A DNA stretch of 64,000 bases from Vibrio fluminensis (GTDB taxonomy: Bacteria; Pseudomonadota; Gammaproteobacteria; Enterobacterales; Vibrionaceae): assembly GCF_015278125.1 (NCBI RefSeq), contig NZ_JADILO010000003.1:124001-188000 (forward strand). The letters run 5' to 3'. The notes under the pieces are model-generated. The model was given only the letters and a program-made list of their open reading frames with translations. It was not told where the DNA came from and searched no databases. A program made the position numbers and the translations under genes. Positions 9,164 to 19,244 of this stretch are shown in pieces (positions within the stretch are counted from its first letter, which is position 1; the number at the start of each line of letters is the position of its first letter).

Positions 9164-10111
9164 TTGATCACCAATAAAACACTCACCTTCGCGAGCGCCA
9201 ATCTATTTAATTTTATTGCGCCACCGAATGCGTTTTATGACTTTGAAAACATCTATGACTCTGACGCATGGAATGCCAAATGTCAGTGGACTAGAAATCA
9301 GTTGTTAACATTCGATGCCGACATTATCGGCTTGCAAGAAGTGTTTAGTATCGAGGCAGCTAAAAACTTGTTTGCTCAAATGGGCTACCCCTATTTTGCT
9401 ACAGTCGACACCCCTCACGTTGAGAGCGACTATATCTACTCGCAACCGGTCGTCGCACTCGCCAGCAGATACCCGATACATCATTTGCAAGCGGTTACGC
9501 CTCCAACTTCAATTGGAGAAGGCTACAAGGCAGCGGTGCCAAATTTCAGCCGTCGTCCAATCTTTGCCATTGTTGAAGTACCTGGTATTGGTGAAATTGC
9601 CGTATATGTGTGCCACTTAAAATCACAACGTGCCACAGAAAGTATGTCAGAAGAGCACACTCATCTGTTAGTTGGGCAATGGCTCTCTAGTCAGCAGCGA
9701 GGCTGGGAAGCGCTGATGCTGCGTGTATTCATTGAACAACAATACCAACGCAAGCCAATGCCGACTGTGCTCATGGGGGATATGAATCAAACACTGACCA
9801 GCAATATCACAGGGCTACTTGTACAACCAACTATGTCATCTAACACTTTCTCGCTGCAAGATAGTTGGGATATCTACGCGCAATCGCATCCTGAGCAACA
9901 TCGCCAAGCGACCCACTACCATTTTGCTCAGGGTAACGTACTAGACTACATTTTACTGTCGCCAGAATTTCAGCCAGACTCCCCCTACTCACTAGCCGAT
10001 GTTACTGGCTATCAAGTGATCGATAAACATCTAATCAATCCGAGTTTTGAACAGGATAAACAAGCCAGTGACCATGCGTTTGTCGCTGTCACGGTTCAAT
10101 TCGTACTTTAA
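9164..10111 (+). CDS. Endonuclease/exonuclease/phosphatase family protein
   Basis: This 315-residue cytosolic protein (no signal peptide) has the EEP fold motifs: ASANLFNF at the N-terminus, the metal Glu in IIGLQEVF, YVCHLKSQR, the metal/nucleophile-site GDMNQTLTS, and the terminal SDHAFVAV with the Asp-His pair. Such enzymes cleave phosphodiesters in DNA, sphingomyelin or phosphoinositides, and the substrate cannot be told from the motifs. The start is a TTG at 9164; no ATG occurs early enough to keep the first strand, so the TTG is needed. The ribosome site is weak (AGGG). Confidence 0.82.
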   Translation: MITNKTLTFASANLFNFIAPPNAFYDFENIYDSDAWNAKCQWTRNQLLTFDADIIGLQEVFSIEAAKNLFAQMGYPYFATVDTPHVESDYIYSQPVVALASRYPIHHLQAVTPPTSIGEGYKAAVPNFSRRPIFAIVEVPGIGEIAVYVCHLKSQRATESMSEEHTHLLVGQWLSSQQRGWEALMLRVFIEQQYQRKPMPTVLMGDMNQTLTSNITGLLVQPTMSSNTFSLQDSWDIYAQSHPEQHRQATHYHFAQGNVLDYILLSPEFQPDSPYSLADVTGYQVIDKHLINPSFEQDKQASDHAFVAVTVQFVL

Positions 10112-10334
10112 GGAATTTGTTAGCTAAAACGCCAACTATGTCATGCTGAACATGGGAAGGTGAGGGCTAAACACCTCCTTAAGTTATTCCCCCCTTCCCT
10201 TCATCGCTTATTCTTTACCTCACTATTTCTTGTGCCAATCACCCAACTGATTGACTTATCAACAAATGCTGACATAAGTGTAACCTGTTAGTGATAGAAT
10301 CAACTGCCATACTCAAACGCAGCGGAGATCTCTA

Positions 10335-11012
10335 ATGAATAGCTCCACATCACTACAAGCACTTTTAGTTGAAGACAATTTTGAGCTTGCCGAAATATTG
10401 GTGGAACATTTCGAGCTAGAAGGCATTCAATGTAACCATGTATCAAATGGCATCGCAGCACTTGAGCTGGTTGCAAACAGCTACCATGATGTAATCATCT
10501 TAGATATTAACCTACCAAGAATGTCTGGATTAGAGGTTTGCAAGGCGATTCGCGAGTCAGGCTCTGCAGTACCCGTTATCATGTTAACCGCTCGAGATTC
10601 TCTACAAGACAAACTAAAAGGCTTTGATTCTGGGGCTGATGATTATCTGACTAAACCTTTTGCGTTTGAGGAGCTGATTGCTCGTGTGAAAGTACTTTCA
10701 AGACGCCGCAGCGGTGAAGTAAGCATTCTAAAAGTCAAAGACTTAGAACTGAATATCAAAAGAAGAATTGCCCTGCGTGCTGGACAAGAAATCAAGCTTT
10801 CACCCACTGGATATAAGATCTTAGAGATACTCATTCGAGAAACGCCAAATCCAATCAGTCGTGAAAGCCTAATACAAAAAGTTTGGGGAGATGAACAACC
10901 TGATTCCAATAGCCTCAAGGTTCATATGTTTAAATTACGCAAAGCCGTTGATGACCTTCATGAAGATAAATTGCTACATACAATTAAGAACTTCGGATTT
11001 GTGCTTCGCTAG
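10335..11012 (+). CDS. OmpR/PhoB-type response regulator (orphan)
   Basis: The 225-residue protein has an N-terminal receiver with the acidic pair Glu13-Asp14, phospho-acceptor Asp57 (IILDINLPRMSG), the Thr of MLTARD and the Lys of TKPF, all intact. Residues about 130-225 form a winged-helix DNA-binding domain ending LHTIKNFGFVLR. No kinase is adjacent on this strand; the nearest histidine kinase is at 13052-14317 on the other strand, two genes away. It could be the partner of that kinase after rearrangement or of one elsewhere. Confidence 0.93.
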   Translation: MNSSTSLQALLVEDNFELAEILVEHFELEGIQCNHVSNGIAALELVANSYHDVIILDINLPRMSGLEVCKAIRESGSAVPVIMLTARDSLQDKLKGFDSGADDYLTKPFAFEELIARVKVLSRRRSGEVSILKVKDLELNIKRRIALRAGQEIKLSPTGYKILEILIRETPNPISRESLIQKVWGDEQPDSNSLKVHMFKLRKAVDDLHEDKLLHTIKNFGFVLR

Positions 11013-11070
11013 GCAGCACATAACTTAGTGAATACATACAGCGTAACTTTCAATGGAAGTCTGACTGCCG

Positions 11071-11403
11071 TTAATGTACGTGACCTTGCGAAAAGTTGAT
11101 CATCATGACACCTATCACAACCAACGCAATACCGCCCCAAACCATTGGCTCAAGGTGTTGACGATAGACAAAAGTCGAAATCAAGCTTACCGCAACGATG
11201 GCTAACCCAGCCCACAGAGAATGCACCACACCGACCGCCATGCCTTTCATCGCTTGGCTTAAAAATAGAAATGCGGCTAGATGCCCGACGATGACAAACA
11301 TCGCAGGGAGAGGTTTTGAGAAACTGAAACCATCCGTTGCTTTCAATGCAACGTGAGAGAGCGCTTCGGACAACACGGCAAAAATAATAAAAAGCCAACT
11401 CAT
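11071..11403 (-). CDS. Small multidrug resistance (SMR)-type transporter subunit
   Basis: The 110-residue product has four predicted membrane helices and the conserved membrane-embedded Glu13 (FAVLSEALSHVALK), which in SMR proteins binds proton and cationic substrate in turn. The GHLAAFLFLSQAMKGMAVGVVHSLWAGLA stretch matches helices 2-3 of the family. The start is the ATG at 11403, with AGGAAC ahead of it. SMR proteins work as dimers, so this single gene implies a homodimer, unlike paired SugE/YkkCD types. The substrate cannot be assigned. Confidence 0.88.
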   Translation of the reverse strand: MSWLFIIFAVLSEALSHVALKATDGFSFSKPLPAMFVIVGHLAAFLFLSQAMKGMAVGVVHSLWAGLAIVAVSLISTFVYRQHLEPMVWGGIALVVIGVMMINFSQGHVH

Positions 11404-11580
11404 CAAAATGTTCCTAATAAATAAAAGTCATGGATAAACTTAGACTGCTGTGTAAGCAAAAAAGCATTGCATAAAGGGACAAAATAGGTGTGCAATTAAA
11501 ATGAAAAGGCCGAGAGAAACAGTTAAACCTCGACCTTATTCATTGATAACCTGAACCTTAATGAAAAGGCTCAGAGATAC

Positions 11581-12780
<1,200 letters not shown>

Positions 12781-12877
12781 TTAATTAGAAAGAGCTTGGC
12801 TAACTGTTTTTGCCTTCGCTGTTTCGGTATGGGCTTAGTATAGATGTTTACGTATTTTTGATAATCCCAGCAAACTG

Positions 12878-12911
12878 AAAATGATTATTACACATTAGTA
12901 ATAATCATTTT
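12878..12911. promoter_or_regulatory. Perfect 13-base inverted repeat upstream of adhC (candidate operator)
   Basis: AAAATGATTATTA and TAATAATCATTTT are exact reverse complements separated by eight bases. It lies in the gap between adhC and the upstream kinase gene, 149 bases before the adhC start. The halves resemble iron- or zinc-uptake-regulator half sites (AATGATTAT), but the spacing does not fit a classical Fur box. Confidence 0.45.
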
Positions 12912-12956
12912 GTGTGAGCCGGTTTAGCCAAAATGCAAATCCAAAAAATTAGAATG

Positions 12957-13000
12957 AATAAGAAAACAGCTTAACTCTAATCACTTAGAGTTAAGCTGTT
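12957..13000 (-). terminator. Rho-independent terminator of the histidine kinase gene
   Basis: A perfect 16-base stem (AACAGCTTAACTCTAA with its complement) around a four-base loop is followed on the minus strand by TTTTCTT. Confidence 0.85.
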
Positions 13001-13051
13001 GATGAGATAATACGGTTCGATGCTCGCGATGAACAAAGCAAACAAAGAGAA

Positions 13052-14317
13052 CTAACTAAAAATAATCGTCACTTCTCGACCATTCGCTTCAATGGTTTCC
13101 TGATATTTCCAGTGATACTTTGTACAAATTTTTTTGACTAGCATTAAACCTAAACCAAAACCGCTACTGTCGCTCTGACAATCCTCCAAGTGTTCGACGT
13201 TGATAACGTCGATACGAGAGTGTGTTTGCACCACTTTCACATGACCATTCGAGGTATGTTGAAACGCATTGCGAACCAAATTAGTTATCACTATTTTGCA
13301 CATTTCAGAGAAGTGTGTGCATTCTGAGTCATCAACACGAACGTCCACCGTCACTTGCTTGCCATCAAGTAGATAACGATGCTCATTGATCACCTGCTCG
13401 ACCAAAGTGCCTAGAAACACACTTTCACGTTGATGCTCAAGATTAAGGTCTCTCTGCAACCACAATAAACTTTCACACAGATTCGACATCGCGACACTGT
13501 TGTTGTGAATATGCCTTAAATTCTTCAGGATTCGCTCTTTAGGTCGATCACTGATGATCATTTTTTCCAGCAATTCGGAACTAGAACGCATCACAGAGAT
13601 AGGCGTTCTAAGCTCGTGACTGGCATAACGAATAAAATCTTTCTCACTATCGAGCGTTTTCTTCACCGTATTGAGAGATGAGCTAATCACTCGCGCGGTC
13701 ACATTGAGTTCGGAGAACTTAAAGTCAGGTACCTGTGAAAAATCATTTTTCTCGCGCAAGTTGACAGCCCACTCTTTTAACTCTTCAACTGGTGTCGTGA
13801 TTTTTTTCACTATTCGATACACCGCTATCAAACATAGAAACAGTACGCACACAACAAACGCAGCAATATCACCTTGATGAGGCATCACATTAATGTCAAT
13901 GCTATCGGTATACTCGTCAAATGCGGCTTCATTTAGCTTGAGTGCAACATATTTATTGCCTTTATTGGTTTGGCATTTAAGTAAAAAGTAGGTGTATTCC
14001 CGGTCACGATCAGCTTCAGTCGTTTCCACGCGTTTCACCAATTGGTTAGCAACCAAGTCATCGCGACTATAGATTCGTTGGAAGGAGCGAGGTAAATCTT
14101 GCCAATCTGCAGCGATCGTAAACGGAGGTACAGTGACAGGATGACCTTTCACTGGCGCTTCTGTCTCAGCTTTTATTAACATCAACGAGCGAGTTACCAG
14201 ATCAACACCTACATAGAGGTTATAAGAGCTATAAATGCCCGAGCCAATCGCCACCAGCAGACCTAATGAGATGCCTACTGAAGCGATATAAACCCTTAAA
14301 CTCTCTCTAATTTTCAA
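13052..14317 (-). CDS. Membrane sensor histidine kinase (no adjacent regulator)
   Basis: The 421-residue protein has a first membrane helix near residues 10-30, a periplasmic sensor of about 110 residues, a second helix near 150-168 and a HAMP-like linker. The HisKA domain carries phospho-acceptor His234 (YASHELRTPISV). The ATP-binding domain keeps the N box (NLVRNAFQHT) and G2 box (SGFGLGLMLV). The G1 box is short: only VINVEH before a Gln-Ser-Asp-Ser-Ser stretch, with no clear DxGxG. The start is TTG at 14317, preceded by AGGGTC; the next Met would remove the first helix. No response regulator is adjacent; an orphan OmpR-type regulator lies at 10335-11012. Confidence 0.9.
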   Translation of the reverse strand: MKIRESLRVYIASVGISLGLLVAIGSGIYSSYNLYVGVDLVTRSLMLIKAETEAPVKGHPVTVPPFTIAADWQDLPRSFQRIYSRDDLVANQLVKRVETTEADRDREYTYFLLKCQTNKGNKYVALKLNEAAFDEYTDSIDINVMPHQGDIAAFVVCVLFLCLIAVYRIVKKITTPVEELKEWAVNLREKNDFSQVPDFKFSELNVTARVISSSLNTVKKTLDSEKDFIRYASHELRTPISVMRSSSELLEKMIISDRPKERILKNLRHIHNNSVAMSNLCESLLWLQRDLNLEHQRESVFLGTLVEQVINEHRYLLDGKQVTVDVRVDDSECTHFSEMCKIVITNLVRNAFQHTSNGHVKVVQTHSRIDVINVEHLEDCQSDSSGFGLGLMLVKKICTKYHWKYQETIEANGREVTIIFS

Positions 14318-14353
14318 TTCTAATTGACCCTAAGTCCAAAATTGTCGCGCACA

Positions 14354-14896
14354 TTAGCACTCACTGTAATCAGTGACAAACTCACTGCGGCCAGATTCAC
14401 TCTTATTCGAGGGGATATAGTGAATACGACAACCAAATTCTTCTATATCGCGATCGTTGGCGTCTATTTCAGAGAAAACATGGAAACCACCCTCATAGTC
14501 ACCAATGAGATTCAAAGAGTGCTCGGCGATAAACTCGTCATTAAGTTTGTAGACATCTAAATCAACCAACTGCTTTAACTGAGAAATAATCGCTTCATCC
14601 GTAATTGTAAAAAACGGATGATCATCTTCATTCGTTACTCGAATTTGAATATCATTAATCAACATACAACGCATCTCTTGGTGATATCGACAAGGAACAA
14701 ACTGCGTTGAAGGAAGCTCTACACGAGCGGCAAATAATTCAAATGATGCACTGAGTGCTGCTTTGGTCCCCTCTAACGCTGCGATACGTGCATCCGTCTT
14801 GTGACCAATAAATTTAGGTATCGCAACCGCTGATAAAATAGCCAAAATCACGATAACAACAATCAATTCAATAAGCGTGAAGCCTTTGTTTTTCAT
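14354..14896 (-). CDS. Type IV pilin-like prepilin
   Basis: The 180-residue protein starts MKNKGFTLIELIVVIVILAI, a classic class A prepilin leader: cleavage falls after Gly5, followed by methylatable Phe and Glu at +5. Residues 6-30 form the hydrophobic assembly helix. The globular part has a Cys pair near the middle (FVPCRYHQEMRCML) and another at the C-terminus (GCRIHY and terminal SEC), consistent with a pilin D-loop. No assembly ATPase or platform gene is nearby, so it would rely on a type IV pilus, MSHA or type II secretion machine encoded elsewhere. It lies 37 bases upstream of the kinase gene on the same strand. Confidence 0.88.
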   Translation of the reverse strand: MKNKGFTLIELIVVIVILAILSAVAIPKFIGHKTDARIAALEGTKAALSASFELFAARVELPSTQFVPCRYHQEMRCMLINDIQIRVTNEDDHPFFTITDEAIISQLKQLVDLDVYKLNDEFIAEHSLNLIGDYEGGFHVFSEIDANDRDIEEFGCRIHYIPSNKSESGRSEFVTDYSEC

Positions 14897-14998
14897 CTAA
14901 ACTCCGAAGACAAACGTAAGAAATCCCCAAACAACTCGTTTGGTTAGAAACAAATAGGAAAGAAATAGCGCCAAAGCGGAGAACCTTGGCGTATTAGG

Positions 14999-16684
14999 TC
15001 AGTTAAGCAAAGCCCGCTTTATCTCACTCTTATGTGCATACATAGCGCGATCGGCCTCTTCAATCGCCTGTTCGATGCCCCGCTCAGTCACAACAGCCGT
15101 ACCGTAAGCAAAAGAGAGTGGATAACCGCGAGAAGCAAACTCTTGCGTCATTTGCTGGTTGAGCAAAATCAATCGCTTTTCAATATCTTGTTGAACGGCA
15201 TGATCAAAAATCACCACAAACTCATCGCCACCGTAACGAATCACAACGTCTTTTTCTCTTAACGATCCCTTAAGCTGCGCCGAAAATCCCATCAAACATT
15301 GATCGCCGACTTTGTGGCCAAATTGATCATTAATCGCTTTAAAACCATTCATATCGAGAAACGCTACGGTACGACCTTGATAAGAATCCAAGTGATATTT
15401 TAAGAATGAACGGGTATAGCAATGGGTTAATTCATCACGACCAATGTCCAGCAAGCCCGAATCACAAGGGCAAATGCTGGTGATGACAAATTTTTTATCG
15501 TTATAGACCATTTTTTCGCGAATCGTCTCATACCCTGCACCATCAAAAAACTCTGTGTCTTTGTGGAACATTAGAGAGTCGTCTTCAAGTACGATTTTAT
15601 CTTTGTGGAGACAAATCTCATAAGCAGCGTTTTCATCAATAATGTCTCGCGGTGGTGTGCCTACTATAGAAGCGCCAACGAGTTCTTGGTGAGCTATATT
15701 GTCATAGATAGCAACACCATCTTCATTGCGCATAATGACCAGTTTTTCGGTTGAATCGATCAAAGACATCACGCCGTTACCAATCACCGAGGAACTATTA
15801 AAGTAGATATTACGCAGATTGTTTAGAGTCTTTTTAACGTCTTGGTTGTAGACCAAACCTAAAACGTCATGCTGTTTTATGAACTCATTCACTTGCGCAC
15901 TTTCCAGCTCTTCAATCTCATTATCAACCAAGAAGTTATAGAGCTTAAAATCTAGGTCCAAACCAAGATTTAAAGGTGTATCGATTAGCTCATGATAAGA
16001 CGGAGCTTTAAGGCAATCCAACTTCGCGATGGATGCCAGCTCCATCGGTTGATAGAAGTAGAAACCTTGAATGATCGGGTCATCAACAATCAACTCTATC
16101 AGCTCTTTTTGACGACGATTCTCAACGCCTTCAAAAACAATATTGTGTGTACATAGCGTTTTTATCTTTGAGCACAAGAACAGTAGATGTTTGAATTTTA
16201 TATAGTTTGTATCAATATCACGGATAAGAGAGCGGTCAAACTTTACCTCTGAGGCACCAATACTCAAAGCAAGATCAGCGCGCGCAAAATCTCGACCAAA
16301 ATCATCCACTGACACCTTGATACCATGCAACTTCAGCTGACTGATGTTGCTGACCAAACGTTCGCTGATCTCAATATGCTGGTATTCGACAAGTTCGAGG
16401 GTGACATTTTGATCTGCAGCTCTTTCAATTGCCTTGCCAACAAAGTGCTCATCTTCAAGGCTTGAGGGATGAATATTGATTGATACTGGCAAGTCGAGTG
16501 CAAATTCCTGACGATCTGCCAAACAGCGATCTAAAACTGCCAAATCGAGCGCTATGGTATTATCGGCTTCTGCTAGATATTGGTCTAGTGGAATCTGGCT
16601 ATCTGTTGGTCGCAATAGCGCCTCTAATGCAACAACGTGATCGCCTTTAATTTTGGGCTGGTAAAGTAGGTGAAAGCCTGACAT
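14999..16684 (-). CDS. EAL-PAS-GGDEF dual cyclic-di-GMP protein
   Basis: The 561-residue soluble protein has a phosphodiesterase domain first (residues about 3-230) and a diguanylate cyclase last (about 410-561), opposite to the usual order. The EAL motifs look complete: LEALLRP, INIHPSSL, ELVEY, VDDFG, EVKFDRSLI, FEGVEN and IQGFYF. A PAS-like sensor fills about 290-400. The cyclase has RYGGDEF near residue 478 and an RxxD inhibitory site (REKD) just ahead of it, so both activities could be retained. It has no membrane segment. It is transcribed toward the pilin and kinase genes and may set the c-di-GMP level that these surface genes respond to; that is inference. Confidence 0.9.
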   Translation of the reverse strand: MSGFHLLYQPKIKGDHVVALEALLRPTDSQIPLDQYLAEADNTIALDLAVLDRCLADRQEFALDLPVSINIHPSSLEDEHFVGKAIERAADQNVTLELVEYQHIEISERLVSNISQLKLHGIKVSVDDFGRDFARADLALSIGASEVKFDRSLIRDIDTNYIKFKHLLFLCSKIKTLCTHNIVFEGVENRRQKELIELIVDDPIIQGFYFYQPMELASIAKLDCLKAPSYHELIDTPLNLGLDLDFKLYNFLVDNEIEELESAQVNEFIKQHDVLGLVYNQDVKKTLNNLRNIYFNSSSVIGNGVMSLIDSTEKLVIMRNEDGVAIYDNIAHQELVGASIVGTPPRDIIDENAAYEICLHKDKIVLEDDSLMFHKDTEFFDGAGYETIREKMVYNDKKFVITSICPCDSGLLDIGRDELTHCYTRSFLKYHLDSYQGRTVAFLDMNGFKAINDQFGHKVGDQCLMGFSAQLKGSLREKDVVIRYGGDEFVVIFDHAVQQDIEKRLILLNQQMTQEFASRGYPLSFAYGTAVVTERGIEQAIEEADRAMYAHKSEIKRALLN

Positions 16685-17012
16685 GAAAATACCTTGATTT
16701 ATTTTTTTATATACAGCAATTCATAGAATGAAACTGCTGAATAAATCCAAGGCCTCTCACTCAACACCACGATCTAGTGGTGTGTTAAAATCCATCTTAA
16801 AGTCAAAAACTTTAAGAGGCGCTGCGATTTGTCGCATATACTAGCAACGCCAAGGTTAACGCTAAGTTAACGCCAACGATGATTTTAACTCGATTTTTTT
16901 ATCGTAACGACAAATTTCAGAGTTACTTTAATCTCTTTTCTAACGAGAACGATTTTCTCTTCATTACAATCAGACGTTTAAGCAGTAAACTAAACTCAAA
17001 TAACCAACAATC
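16685..17012. other. Divergent intergenic region
   Basis: About 330 bases between the EAL-GGDEF gene and the zinc-motif protein gene. A seven-base inverted repeat ACACCAC/GTGGTGT occurs at 16764-16783. The rest is AT-rich and presumably carries both promoters. No gene is seen. Confidence 0.5.
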
Positions 17013-17984
17013 ATGCTTATGCCTACGCTCAACTACAGCTTAATTGACATCCCTTTTAACTGCCGTCATACCTGCTGGTTTTGTGGCGAACCCTCTTCCA
17101 CCACAATAGAATTCCCTGATAGCAGCAATGTCACCGCCAGCCTATCTCACCCATTGCTATCGCTGCCGACGTGTCAAGAATGCGGTTCATTTAAGTACCC
17201 TCGTCATATTCGTTCTGTTTGGGTATTGCGCTCGCACATCAAACAAACATTGATCACTAAGTACACCAAACATTTAGCAGTTGGTGAAAACTGGACCGAA
17301 GAAGAATTAAAACAAAGCGAGTTTTCCGGTGCCATTCTAGGTGGGTTCGGTAAAAGCGCGTGGCAAATGTATTTAATCGCCAAACAACGTGTGGCATACC
17401 AAGGCTGGGGACTCAGTGTCGATGATCAACCGCTAGAAATATTGGATGACACTTCAAGCTTTGAGTTTAATGGAGTCAAATATCCTTCTTTGGACGCTTG
17501 CATCGACTTCTTGGTCGACGGCAGCGGTATTGATAGAGAGCTACTTACGCAGCTGGTAGAGATAGTAACACCCACGCGTTTTAGCTACGCACTACAAATA
17601 TCAAAACTACACAAACGTCCTTCTATGACCAAACGTCAACAAATTATTGATGAAATTACGCTGCAAGAAATTGAGAGTCAACAAATCCAAAATGATAAGC
17701 ACACGCTACTTCACATCAACTCATCGATTGTCGATGTCGAGATATCTGGAGCGACTGCACCAGCATTTGCAATCCAATGGGCAATGAGCAAGCGCGCCAA
17801 TACACTTGCCAAGCTTTGCACGTTAGAAGATGATTTCTTTGATGAGTTTGCCCACTTAGGCGGAGCTGCTTCGTTCCATGCCTACCACGGACTTCAGCTT
17901 TATTTACAGGCGCGAGAAGATAGTAGTTGGGTCGAAAAACAAGACCCAAACTTAGAAGTTTGGCTAACGCATCAGCTTATCTGA
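17013..17984 (+). CDS. Protein of unknown function with N-terminal zinc-binding Cys pairs
   Basis: The 323-residue product has CRHTCWFCGEPS near residue 17 and TCQECGSFKYPRH near residue 54, a four-Cys arrangement typical of a zinc ribbon. The remainder is soluble, mixed and rich in aromatic and acidic residues, with no membrane segment. I do not recognise the family. A second ATG six bases downstream (17019) is an equally possible start. The last 21 bases overlap the 3' end of a small convergent gene at 17964. Its neighbours are signalling and pilus genes but nothing ties it to them. Confidence 0.65.
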   Translation: MLMPTLNYSLIDIPFNCRHTCWFCGEPSSTTIEFPDSSNVTASLSHPLLSLPTCQECGSFKYPRHIRSVWVLRSHIKQTLITKYTKHLAVGENWTEEELKQSEFSGAILGGFGKSAWQMYLIAKQRVAYQGWGLSVDDQPLEILDDTSSFEFNGVKYPSLDACIDFLVDGSGIDRELLTQLVEIVTPTRFSYALQISKLHKRPSMTKRQQIIDEITLQEIESQQIQNDKHTLLHINSSIVDVEISGATAPAFAIQWAMSKRANTLAKLCTLEDDFFDEFAHLGGAASFHAYHGLQLYLQAREDSSWVEKQDPNLEVWLTHQLI

Positions 17985-18179
17985 TTCCACTAACAACCAA
18001 TACTCAATATCATCCGGTATTGGGTTATTATTCTCTATATGATACCAAAGCTTTTCAAAGGCTAAGATCGTCACATGCAATGCAACTTCTTCGTTTCCTA
18101 ATCTCTTTGAAAGAGTTTCTAGGATATTCAACGTATATGCATTAACAAATGAATCATATATTTGGTGTTTCGATTCCAT
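17964..18179 (-). CDS. Small protein resembling a lone sigma factor region 2
   Basis: The 71-residue frame has the pattern of an ECF sigma region 2: ETLSKRLGNEEVALHV followed by TILAFEKLWYHI and then DIEYWLLVESDKLM, which lines up with the helices that contact core polymerase and the -10 element. There is no region 4. The frame sits next to a CsgD-like regulator gene on the same strand and overlaps the 3' end of the convergent 323-residue gene by 21 bases. The ribosome site is poor, and the sequence could be a remnant of a larger gene. I rate it as probably real because the composition is protein-like throughout. Confidence 0.45.
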   Translation of the reverse strand: MESKHQIYDSFVNAYTLNILETLSKRLGNEEVALHVTILAFEKLWYHIENNNPIPDDIEYWLLVESDKLMR

Positions 18180-18247
18180 AATACAAAAACCAGCCCAACA
18201 TAGTACAATATATAATTATCAAATCATCAGTCGCGCAACATAAATCA

Positions 18248-18859
18248 TTACCTGACCAGCGACATAACATCCCTTCTACAGCTTACATTTAGCTTTCTAT
18301 ATATCTTATATATGTGTGTTTTTATCGTACTTTCAGTCACATACAAGCTATCTGCGATTTGCTGGTTAGAGTATCCATTGACTATATAGATTAATATTTC
18401 ATTTTCTCTACGAGTCAGACAACTTGAAAAGTCTGGTGTGGTACATAACCCAAAGAAGCTCTTATTCAACATGTCAGCCATTAACTTTCTTGGTAACCAT
18501 AAATCACCAGCTGCAACTCGTTCAATGCAACTGATCAGATGCTCTCTGGAGGCATTTCTAAACAACAATCCTTTTAAATTTTTAACACTTAACAAGCAAT
18601 CATAAGACATATGATGGGGAAAATTAAAGATGACAACCCTTTCATTCACTATCTTATTTTTAATCTGTTTGAAATCCTCAAAATCCACCAAAACTATCAT
18701 AAGCTTGTTTTCAACACGACCTGTAACAATTTCAAACTTATTATTTAAGTCAATTTTTACCTTTACGCCTTCTATTTTTGATAACGTTTCAATGATTATT
18801 TTATTTTGAATATTTACGTCACCTATCAGCGTTACTTTTGTACTTGCCATAAGCCACAT
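18248..18859 (-). CDS. LuxR-type regulator of the CsgD/VpsT kind
   Basis: The 203-residue product has a degenerate receiver domain (about 5-130) and a C-terminal LuxR helix-turn-helix (LTRRENEILIYIVNGYSNQQIADSLYVTESTIKTH). The receiver ends with GDLWLPRKLM. In VpsT-type regulators the equivalent W[FLM][TS]R segment binds cyclic di-GMP; here it reads WLPR, one change from that pattern. The coding sequence is notably AT-rich. The start is uncertain: ATG at 18859 or 18850, or a TTG at 18901. It is divergent from the chaperone-usher pilus genes and is their most likely local regulator. Confidence 0.8.
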   Translation of the reverse strand: MWLMASTKVTLIGDVNIQNKIIIETLSKIEGVKVKIDLNNKFEIVTGRVENKLMIVLVDFEDFKQIKNKIVNERVVIFNFPHHMSYDCLLSVKNLKGLLFRNASREHLISCIERVAAGDLWLPRKLMADMLNKSFFGLCTTPDFSSCLTRRENEILIYIVNGYSNQQIADSLYVTESTIKTHIYKIYRKLNVSCRRDVMSLVR

Positions 18860-18901
18860 CCATCTGACTGTTTTTTGGTAAAGTGTAGAGTTGAAATTCA
18901 A

Positions 18902-19244
18902 TATTCAACAAATATCCCATCAATAATTGTGATCCATACACAAAATTTATTAATTAATTCATTTATATCAAGTGTTTATATTTTCACACTCATCAATATA
19001 AACATTAATGCATATCAAGGGGCGCGATAATTGAAATACCAACCAATCGATTATTAATAAGATTAATATTTACAGCACCTTATTTCATCCATTTAATAAA
19101 ACGGCATATGACAATTAGTACTTTAGAACCAACTTGTTGATATAGCTTAATTCTAATTTGGAACTTTAAAACAAGTTTTTACCTTTATTCTCTAATATGT
19201 CTTTCGCCTCGAACAGACGACACAATTCAGAAAGGGATATATTT
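18902..19244. other. AT-rich divergent region between the regulator and pilus genes
   Basis: About 340 bases of very AT-rich sequence with many TTAAT and ATATC runs. It must hold the pilus promoter and the regulator's own promoter. I could not define either with confidence; no gene is seen. Confidence 0.5.
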
